A DNA stretch of 13,389 nt, taken from positions 4,437 to 17,825 of the forward strand of contig NZFT01000094.1 of the NCBI GenBank assembly GCA_002690755.1, read 5' to 3'. Numbering within the stretch: position 1 is the first letter of the stretch; every line of letters begins with the position of its first letter. Under the pieces are notes generated by a model that had not been told where the DNA came from, searched no databases, and saw only the letters and a program-made list of their open reading frames with translations. Source of the DNA: Phycisphaerae bacterium (GTDB lineage: Bacteria; Planctomycetota; Phycisphaerae; Phycisphaerales; SM1A02). The translations under genes and the position numbers were made by a program. Below are positions 6,365 to 12,340 of the stretch, in pieces.

Positions 6365-7498
6365 TCAGGAGGCCTTTCCAGCCGATTCCGTGTCCGTAGA
6401 TTCGTCCAATTCGCTTCGGCCGACGAGCCCACCGGCACGGTGAACCTTCTGGGTCAGGTCGCCCGCGTCCTTGCCCTTGTCGATCATTTCCTCGGCGGAG
6501 ATCATGCCCTTGGAATACAGCGACCAAAGGTGATCGTCGAGCAACTGCATGCCGAACTTCTTTCCGGTCTGGATCGCCGAATCGATTCGGAACGTCTTGT
6601 TCTCGCGGATCAGGTTGGAGATCGCAGGCGTCACCACCAGGAACTCGTAGGCGGCGACTCGTCCCGGCTTATCGGAGCGGGCGAGGAGCTGTTGGCTCAG
6701 GACCGCGATCAGGGCGACCGAAAGCTGGACGCGGACCTGGGCCTGCTGGTCGACCGGGAACGCATCGATGATTCGGTTGATGGTGCCGGACGCCCCGGTG
6801 GTATGGAGCGTGGCGAACACGAGGTGACCCGTCTCCGCCGCGGCGATCGCGGCCTCCATCGTCTCGAGGTCTCGCATTTCGCCGACGAGGATGACGTCCG
6901 GATCCTGTCGCAGCGACCGTCGGAGCGACTCGGAGAAGGACGGCACGTCGCTCCCGAGCTCCCGCTGGTTGACGATCGACTTCTTGTGGTAGTGGTAGTA
7001 CTCGATCGGATCCTCGGTCGTGATCATGTGCCGGTCCATGTTGTCGTTGATGTAGTCCAACATGGTGGCGAGCGAGGTGGTCTTTCCCGAACCGGTCGGA
7101 CCGGTCACGATGAAAAGCCCTCGGGGACGACGGATCAGTTCCTTGCAGATCGGCGGCAGCCCGATCTCCTCGAAGGTCAGCAGCTTGTTGGGAATCAGCC
7201 GGAGGACCATCGCGACGTTTCCACGCTGGCGGAACACCGCGACGCGGAATCGAGCCTTGTCGCCGTAGGCCATTCCGAAGTCCGTCGAGCCGACCTCCTG
7301 CAGCTCCTGCTGGTTCTGCTCGGGGGTGATGGACTTCATCAACGAGACCATGTCTTCGGAATCCAGGGTCTTGGTCTTGAGGTCCCGCAGCGTTCCGTTG
7401 AGACGAACCGTCGGGGCACGACCCACCGTGAGGTGGAGGTCCGAGCAGTTCTGCTTGACGACGGTGTCGAGGAGTCGGTCGATCTGAAGCGTGGACAT
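6365..7498 (-). CDS. pilT: Type IV pilus retraction ATPase PilT
   Basis: Hexameric ATPase that disassembles pili and drives twitching or DNA uptake. It has 377 residues, near the family norm (about 345-370), and lacks the MshEN and zinc domains of PilB. The N-terminal PAS-like domain (about 1-100) includes CSDLHLTVGRAPTVRLNG. Walker A GPTGSGKTT is at 133-141 (Lys139), the Asp box and Walker B RQDPDVILVGEMRD at 197-210, and the His box TGHLVFATLHTTGA at 223-236. The PilT signature usually written AIRNLIRE reads AISNLIRE (292-299), with Ser in place of Arg. The Ser/Thr/Asp/Glu-rich tail after about 350 is extra. The start is ATG 7498; no clear Shine-Dalgarno is visible. It follows the second PilB-like ATPase by 94 bases, so the two may share a transcript. 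Presence of PilT favours a retractable pilus over a pure secretion pseudopilus. Confidence 0.95.
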   Translation of the reverse strand: MSTLQIDRLLDTVVKQNCSDLHLTVGRAPTVRLNGTLRDLKTKTLDSEDMVSLMKSITPEQNQQELQEVGSTDFGMAYGDKARFRVAVFRQRGNVAMVLRLIPNKLLTFEEIGLPPICKELIRRPRGLFIVTGPTGSGKTTSLATMLDYINDNMDRHMITTEDPIEYYHYHKKSIVNQRELGSDVPSFSESLRRSLRQDPDVILVGEMRDLETMEAAIAAAETGHLVFATLHTTGASGTINRIIDAFPVDQQAQVRVQLSVALIAVLSQQLLARSDKPGRVAAYEFLVVTPAISNLIRENKTFRIDSAIQTGKKFGMQLLDDHLWSLYSKGMISAEEMIDKGKDAGDLTQKVHRAGGLVGRSELDESTDTESAGKAS

Positions 7499-7554
7499 GG
7501 GTCGAAAAACCGTTGATGGGGCGGACGTCGGCTGGACCGGACGACCGCGAAGGA

Positions 7555-7585
7555 ACGAGAGGAAAGGCGGGCCGGAGCGGGCCCG
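7555..7585 (-). terminator. GC-rich hairpin with pyrimidine tail between pilB-like gene and pilT
   Basis: On the minus strand a CGGGCC / GGCCCG stem (7585-7580 with 7573-7568, 6-base loop) is followed by CCTTTCCTCTCG. It lies just after the upstream gene's stop. The tail is not U-rich enough for a confident terminator; partial termination or attenuation before pilT is possible. Confidence 0.3.
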
Positions 7586-7592
7586 TCCCGAA

Positions 7593-9383
7593 TCAGGCGG
7601 CGCCGATCTCCGAAGGATCGAAGCCTTCGATCTGCGCGAAACGAGCGACTTCCACCGGTGTGGTGATGCCGCGGAGAATCTTCAACTTGCCGTCGCCGAG
7701 CAGGCTTCGCATGCCACCCCGGATGGCCGCTTCCCGGATCTTCGAGATCGACGCCCGCTCGAAGGCGAGTTCCCGCACTTCGGCGTTCATCACCATCATC
7801 TCGAAGATCGCCATGCGACCGCGGTAGCCGTTGCCGTTGCAGGCGGCGCAGCCGACCGCCTCGTGGATCTCTCCACCGGCGATCTCCTCCTCGCTGATGT
7901 TCACCAGCGAGAGCAGTTTCCGATCGGGGTTGGGATCGAGCCGCTTGCACTTCGGGCAGAGCACCCGGATGAGCCGCTGGGCCATGATCGCCTGGATCGA
8001 ACTCGCGACGAGGAACGGCTTGATCCCCATGTCGACGAGACGGGTGATCGCGCTCGGCGCGTCGTTGGTATGGAGGGTCGAGAACACGAGGTGACCCGTG
8101 AGGGCCGCCTGGATCGCGATGTCCCCCACTTCACGGTCTCGAATCTCACCGACCAGGACCACGTTCGGCGCCTGCCGGAGCATCGCCTTGAGGATCAGGG
8201 GGAAGGTGAGACCGATCGACTCTCGGACCTGCACCTGGTTGATGCCGTTGAAGTTGTATTCCACCGGATCTTCGGCGGTGATGATCTTCCGGTTGGGCTC
8301 GTTGAGGACGTTGAGCGCCGAATAGAGGGTCGTCGTCTTGCCCGACCCCGTCGGCCCCGTCACGAGGAAGATGCCGTTCGGACGACGGATGATCTTGTTG
8401 AAGAGCTCGAGGTTGTCCGGCTCGAAACCGAGGCTCGGCAGTCCGATCTGCACCGAATCCGGGCGCAGCACTCGAAGGACCACGCTTTCGCCGTGATACG
8501 CAGGACAGGTCGAGACCCGGAAGTCGACCTGGGCGCCGTCGATGGGCAGCTTGATTCGGCCGTCCTGCGGGATCCGGCGCTCGGAGATGTTCACCCCCGA
8601 CATCAGCTTCAGTCGCGCGAGGATCGCCGACTGGTTCCGCTTCGGGAGGCTCTGCCGGACGTGACACACCCCGTCGATCCGGTAGCGAAGTTCGACACGG
8701 TCGTCACGAGGTTCGACGTGGATGTCGCTCGCGCGGCCGCGGACCGCCTCGACGATCAGCTCGTTCACCAGCCGGACGATCTTGGAGTCGCCGGCATCGA
8801 CGTCGATGGAACTGTCGATGGAACTGTCGACCGAGCTGTCCACGGACTTGTCGACGGTGACGTCGATCGAATCCGGTCCCGCTTCGCCGCCACCACCGCC
8901 GACGGTCGCCGCCCCGCCTTCGCCGATCCAGTCCATCATCTGGGACTTCACCCCGACGACGAGATCGAATTCCTGGGGAAGTCGGAATCGGAGGAGGTCG
9001 AGCATCTCCAGATCCATGGGATCATGAACGAGCAACCGGAGCCTGCCGCTGTCCGAGGACAGCGGAATGACGCAGTGCTTCCGCACGATCTCCTCGTCGA
9101 CCAGCGAGAGATCGACCAGTCCGGAGCCTTCGGCGGTACCGAGGTCCACGAAGTCCATCCCGGCCTGCCGGGCCAGCCCCGAACCGACCTGGATTTCCGT
9201 GGCGAAGCCCTTCTCGACCAGCACCTCGCCGAGCCGCTTCCCGCTTTCGCGAGCTTCCGTCTCACAGGTGGCGATCGCGGATTCTTCGACGACGCCGTCG
9301 CCGACGAGGATCTCTCCGAGTTTCTTGCGAACCTTCCTGGCCAAAACGCTGGCTCCGATCTTGGGTCGTTCCGACCGTGGCAC
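7593..9383 (-). CDS. Second PilB/GspE-type secretion or pilus ATPase with repeat-bearing linker
   Basis: A 596-residue paralogue of PilB. It starts at a GTG (9383); an in-frame TGA lies 27 bases upstream, so no earlier start exists. An MshEN-type region covers 21-73. The first motif is degenerate (KLG at 21-23 but no Gln at its end), and the second (RLG at 50-52 to Gln73) matches well. A Gly-rich stretch (162-166) and a four-residue repeat ending in Asp (171-194) form the linker. The ATPase core has SDIHVEPRDDRVELRYRIDG, Walker A GPTGSGKTT (343-351, Lys349), LRQAPNVVLVGEIRD (402-416) and TGHLVFSTLHTNDA. The zinc tetracysteine is C476, C479, C512 and C515. The usual RQDPD is RQAPN here. It is the first gene of the pilus cluster, upstream of pilT. 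It could be an alternative extension motor or the ATPase of a separate secretion system that shares PilC. Confidence 0.9.
   Translation of the reverse strand: MPRSERPKIGASVLARKVRKKLGEILVGDGVVEESAIATCETEARESGKRLGEVLVEKGFATEIQVGSGLARQAGMDFVDLGTAEGSGLVDLSLVDEEIVRKHCVIPLSSDSGRLRLLVHDPMDLEMLDLLRFRLPQEFDLVVGVKSQMMDWIGEGGAATVGGGGGEAGPDSIDVTVDKSVDSSVDSSIDSSIDVDAGDSKIVRLVNELIVEAVRGRASDIHVEPRDDRVELRYRIDGVCHVRQSLPKRNQSAILARLKLMSGVNISERRIPQDGRIKLPIDGAQVDFRVSTCPAYHGESVVLRVLRPDSVQIGLPSLGFEPDNLELFNKIIRRPNGIFLVTGPTGSGKTTTLYSALNVLNEPNRKIITAEDPVEYNFNGINQVQVRESIGLTFPLILKAMLRQAPNVVLVGEIRDREVGDIAIQAALTGHLVFSTLHTNDAPSAITRLVDMGIKPFLVASSIQAIMAQRLIRVLCPKCKRLDPNPDRKLLSLVNISEEEIAGGEIHEAVGCAACNGNGYRGRMAIFEMMVMNAEVRELAFERASISKIREAAIRGGMRSLLGDGKLKILRGITTPVEVARFAQIEGFDPSEIGAA
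8802..8873 (-). repeat. Six tandem 12-base units in the linker of the second PilB-type ATPase
   Basis: The units at 8802, 8814, 8826, 8838, 8850 and 8862 follow the pattern gtcgaNNgaNNt; the first two are identical (gtcgatggaact). Each encodes four residues on the minus strand, giving DSID, VTVD, KSVD, SSVD, SSID, SSID (residues 171-194). A 12-base unit keeps the frame when copy number changes, so linker length can vary without loss of the gene. Confidence 0.85.
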
Positions 9384-9564
9384 GAGGCGACGGTGAGGAT
9401 CTGTTCACTGAAATGCACGCCGGATGGCGTGTCGGACACTGCGACGCCTCGCCTGAATGGTCCGGCGGTCCCCCCCGAATCGGGATGGAGGCCGGCGACG
9501 CCCGCAGAGTCCTCTAGTATGGCGGTGCAATCCCTCGACTGCAATACGACCACCGTGATCGCTC
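9384..9564. promoter_or_regulatory. Divergent intergenic region between second PilB-type gene and coaB
   Basis: Both flanking genes start outward from this 181-base gap, so it must hold promoters for both unless internal ones are used. For the minus strand, TTGCAG (9544-9539) and CATACT (9521-9516) are separated by exactly 17 bases. For the plus strand, TAGTAT (9515-9520) is a -10 candidate without a good -35. The two -10 candidates overlap. A small hairpin (9416-9421 with 9426-9431, 4-base loop) lies 32 bases before the minus-strand GTG. Neither gene has a clear Shine-Dalgarno. Box assignments are weak. Confidence 0.35.
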
Positions 9565-10278
9565 GTGAGCAGCCCACCACCGACATCTTCCTCCGGAAAC
9601 CCGCTCCGATTCCTCCTCACGGCCGGTCCCACCTGGGAACCCGTCGATGAGGTCCGGTTTCTGGGCAACCGGTCCTCGGGACGACTGGGGGTGGCGATCG
9701 CCGATGCCCTGGTGGCCCGGGGGCACCGAACCACCCTGCTTCGAGGCCCCGCCACCGCGGATCCCGCTCCGGGTCCGCACCAGACGGACCTCCGGTTCCA
9801 GACCGCGGCGGAACTCGAGGAACTTCTGGCTCGCCACTGGCCCGGGCACGACATCCTGATCATGGCGGCCGCGGTCGCGGACTTCCGACCGATCCGCGGC
9901 GCGGGGGCGCCGCGCAAGATTCGACGAAGCGACGGCCCGCCCGCGATCGAACTCGAACCGGTGCCCGATCTCCTGGTCGGGCTCGCCGCGATCGATCATC
10001 CCGGCACCCGGATCGGATTCGCCCTCGAACCCGCCGAGGGGCTCGAGGCCGCGGCCCGCCGCAAGCTCGCGGCGAAGGACCTTCACGGGATCGTCGCGAA
10101 TCCACTCGAGACGATGGAGGCCGACGGGATCGATGGCACCCTGCTGATGCCCGACGGCACGGCGACCCGCCCCGGACCTCCGACGGTCTCGAAACCGGCC
10201 TTCGCCGGCTGGCTCGCCGATCAGGTCGTCGATCTTCATCGACGCCGGCTCGCCGACGCCGGGCTTTCGGCGTCCTGA
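9565..10278 (+). CDS. coaB: Phosphopantothenate-cysteine ligase, stand-alone CoaB
   Basis: Joins cysteine to 4'-phosphopantothenate in coenzyme A synthesis, in the cytoplasm. The 237 residues cover only the CoaB (DFP C-terminal) half of the usual CoaBC fusion. The motifs are TAGPTWEPVDEVRFLGNRSSG (19-39, with Asn35 of the conserved N-x-SSG), IMAAAVADFRP (99-109), KIRR with Lys118, the substrate-loop lysine of KIKK in other members, LEPVPDLL (130-137), IGFALEP (150-156) and IVANP (176-180). No CoaC flavoprotein decarboxylase domain precedes it. The GTG start at 9565 is forced, because a TGA in frame lies 9 bases upstream and the domain begins only about 15 residues in. It is followed after 52 bases by gnd on the same strand. 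The enzyme assignment is strong; the nucleotide used (ATP or CTP) cannot be read here. Confidence 0.9.
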   Translation: MSSPPPTSSSGNPLRFLLTAGPTWEPVDEVRFLGNRSSGRLGVAIADALVARGHRTTLLRGPATADPAPGPHQTDLRFQTAAELEELLARHWPGHDILIMAAAVADFRPIRGAGAPRKIRRSDGPPAIELEPVPDLLVGLAAIDHPGTRIGFALEPAEGLEAAARRKLAAKDLHGIVANPLETMEADGIDGTLLMPDGTATRPGPPTVSKPAFAGWLADQVVDLHRRRLADAGLSAS

Positions 10279-10281
10279 CCC

Positions 10282-10287
10282 TATACT
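10282..10287 (+). promoter_or_regulatory. Candidate -10 box for gnd (TATACT)
   Basis: TATACT lies just after the coaB stop, 43 bases before the gnd ATG. It matches the -10 consensus at five of six positions. No -35 with normal spacing is seen inside the end of coaB, so gnd may instead or also be transcribed from upstream. Confidence 0.35.
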
Positions 10288-10330
10288 CCGCTCGCTCCTC
10301 TTCCAGAAACCTCTTCGAAGGAACTTCGAC

Positions 10331-11356
10331 ATGTCCAGCGATCTTCAACTCGGGATGATCGGTCTCGGCCGCATGGGGGCCGGCATGGTCCGCCGCATGA
10401 TGAAGGACGGCATCCGCTGCGTCGTCTACGACGTGAACGCGGACGCGGTGAAGGCCCTGGAGGCGGACGGCGCGATCGGCGCGACCAGCATCGAGGACTT
10501 CGTCTCCAAGCTCGAGAAGCCGCGGACCACGTGGATGATGCTTCCCGTCGCCTTCGTCGACGGCATGATCGAGAAGCTCTCGCCCCACCTCGAAAAGGGC
10601 GACATCCTCGTCGACGGCGGGAACAGTTCCTATCACGACGACATCCGGCGTTCGAAGCACCTCGCCGAAAAGGGCATCGACTACATCGACGTCGGCGTCT
10701 CCGGCGGTGTCTGGGGCCTGGAACGCGGCTACTGCCAGATGATCGGCGGCCCCGAGGCGGCGGTGAAGCACGTCTCCCCCGCCTTCGCCTCGCTCGCCCC
10801 CGGGGTCGCGACGGCACCACTCACCGAAGCACGCAAGGGGCACGAGACCACCGCGGAGGACGGTTGGCTGCATTGCGGTCCCAACGGCGCTGGTCACTTC
10901 GTCAAGATGGTCCACAACGGCATCGAGTACGGCATCATGGCCGCCTACGCGGAAGGCTTCAACATCCTGAAGCACGCCGACGCCGGCAAGCATCAGCGGG
11001 ACACCGACGCCGAGACCACGCCGCTTCGCGACCCGGAGGCCTACATGTACGACCTCGATCTGAAGGAGGTCGCCGAAGTCTGGCGTCGAGGCAGCGTCAT
11101 CGGATCGTGGCTGCTCGACCTGACGGCCTCCGCCCTCGCCAAGAGCCCCGGACTCGAGGAGTTCAGCGGACGGGTCTCCGACTCGGGTGAAGGCCGATGG
11201 ACGCTCCAGGCCGCGATCGACGAGTCGATTCCGGCGCCGGTGCTCGCCGCCGCGCTCTTCTCCCGGTTCAGCTCACGCGGCGAAGCGGACTTCGCCAACC
11301 AGGTGATGTCCGCCCAGCGGTTCGAGTTCGGTGGTCACCACGAGAAGAAGGACTGA
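10331..11356 (+). CDS. gnd: 6-phosphogluconate dehydrogenase, decarboxylating, short form
   Basis: Converts 6-phosphogluconate to ribulose 5-phosphate and CO2 with reduction of NAD(P), in the pentose phosphate pathway. It has 341 residues, the short class, against about 470 for the classical NADP enzyme. The Rossmann motif GLGRMG is at 11-16. Asp34 (VVYDVN), at the end of beta-2, favours NAD over NADP. DGGNSSYHDD is at 95-104 and the substrate loop VSGGVWGLERG at 123-133. The catalytic segment GAGHFVKMVHNGIEYG (186-201) contains Lys192, His195, Asn196 and Glu199. The all-helical C-terminal domain is shortened but has an intact end. The ATG at 10331 has GAAGGA (10317-10322) 8 bases upstream. 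A strong terminator follows. Alternative members of the beta-hydroxyacid dehydrogenase family are excluded by the 6PGDH-specific loops. Confidence 0.93.
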   Translation: MSSDLQLGMIGLGRMGAGMVRRMMKDGIRCVVYDVNADAVKALEADGAIGATSIEDFVSKLEKPRTTWMMLPVAFVDGMIEKLSPHLEKGDILVDGGNSSYHDDIRRSKHLAEKGIDYIDVGVSGGVWGLERGYCQMIGGPEAAVKHVSPAFASLAPGVATAPLTEARKGHETTAEDGWLHCGPNGAGHFVKMVHNGIEYGIMAAYAEGFNILKHADAGKHQRDTDAETTPLRDPEAYMYDLDLKEVAEVWRRGSVIGSWLLDLTASALAKSPGLEEFSGRVSDSGEGRWTLQAAIDESIPAPVLAAALFSRFSSRGEADFANQVMSAQRFEFGGHHEKKD

Positions 11357-11398
11357 GCGACCGAGGATCCGAACGAGATCCCGTTCGAACCGTCATTT

Positions 11399-11438
11399 GA
11401 AGATCCCACGCCGGCGACCCCGGGCGTGGGATTTTCTT
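11399..11438 (+). terminator. Intrinsic terminator after gnd
   Basis: A perfect 10-pair stem, ATCCCACGCC (11403-11412) with GGCGTGGGAT (11423-11432), has a 10-base loop and is followed by TTTCTT. Upstream A residues can extend the stem into the T-tract. It lies 46 bases after the gnd stop, between convergent genes. On the minus strand the tail is CTTCAAAT, so termination of the exporter transcript there is possible but weaker. Confidence 0.85.
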
Positions 11439-11460
11439 GCCCTTCGGGTCAGGCAGGCGG

Positions 11461-12291
11461 TCATTCCGAATCGGTGCTCTCGACGATCGGCGCTCGACCG
11501 GAGACCAGATCGTCGGTCGCGAGCAGGCCCGTTCCCCCGCGAAGGAGCATGAAGCCGCTCATCATCAGCAGAAAGACCGCGAAGACCTGCTTCAGTCGCC
11601 GCTGGGGAATCCGGCCGCCGATCTCGTCGCCCAACAGACTCCCCACGCCACCCAGCAGGATGAAGACGCCGATGGTCTGCAGGTCCATGGCGCCCACGCC
11701 GCCTTCGAACTGGCCGATCGACTTCCCGAATCCCGCACCGCTCTTCACCGCGATGATCAGCAGGCTGGTGCCGACCGCGATTCGCATGGGGAGCCGTCCG
11801 AGCAGGACCAGGGCCGGCACGATCAGGAAGCCACCCCCGACCCCGACGATTCCGGTCAGCGCGCCCACCAGGAAGCCTTCAATGACGAGGATCAGGCGAT
11901 CACGCCGGGTCCGACCGGCGGGCACGACTTCCGATTCGTCCCCCCGTCGGCCGCGGAGCATCATGACCGCGGCGACGAGCATCACGCCGCCGAAGACCAT
12001 CAACTGGACAAGGCCGCTGATCCACTGGGAGGACCAGACCCCCGCGACCGTGCCCACCACGCCCGGAACGCCGAAGAGCAGCACGCTCGTCCAGTCGACG
12101 TCACGCTTGAGCATCGGTCGGATCGATGCGAGCAGAGCGATGCCGCCCACGATCGCGAGGCTTTCCGCGATCGCCACCTTCGGATCGTGGTCGAGCAGGT
12201 AGACGAGCAACGGCACCGTGAGAATCGAGCCACCCGATCCGAGCAGGCCCAGACAGAGCCCGATCATGATTCCACCCAGGACCGCGATCAC
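11461..12291 (-). CDS. TauE/SafE-family sulfur-anion exporter
   Basis: Integral inner-membrane permease (276 residues) of the TauE/SafE (DUF81) family, whose characterised members export sulfite, sulfoacetate or thiosulfate-type anions. It shows the family's internal duplication: [19 protein letters not shown] (15-33) and [19 protein letters not shown] (147-165). Each is the start of a half with several hydrophobic helices, and a charged cytoplasmic loop (113-132) lies between the halves. The start is GTG 12291, with GGAGCGGGAG just upstream. Using it leaves 49 bases after the metallo-beta-lactamase/rhodanese gene, in the same direction, so they are probably co-transcribed. From that neighbour the likely cargo is sulfite or thiosulfate made from persulfide. 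This is inference; the family also includes proteins of unknown cargo. Confidence 0.88.
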   Translation of the reverse strand: MIAVLGGIMIGLCLGLLGSGGSILTVPLLVYLLDHDPKVAIAESLAIVGGIALLASIRPMLKRDVDWTSVLLFGVPGVVGTVAGVWSSQWISGLVQLMVFGGVMLVAAVMMLRGRRGDESEVVPAGRTRRDRLILVIEGFLVGALTGIVGVGGGFLIVPALVLLGRLPMRIAVGTSLLIIAVKSGAGFGKSIGQFEGGVGAMDLQTIGVFILLGGVGSLLGDEIGGRIPQRRLKQVFAVFLLMMSGFMLLRGGTGLLATDDLVSGRAPIVESTDSE

Positions 12292-12340
12292 GCTCCCGCT
12301 CCGCGACGGTCGCGCGGGCCGGCGGTCGACGACGCGGCGA

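Noticed and set aside
6440-7516. Plus-strand open frame opposite pilT
   Set aside because: Mirror of PilT with low-complexity composition.
7491-9650. A very long open frame on the plus strand opposite the second PilB-type gene
   Set aside because: Composition is Asp/Arg/His/Leu-rich without any domain, typical of the antisense mirror of a GC-rich gene; the minus-strand frame has all ATPase motifs.
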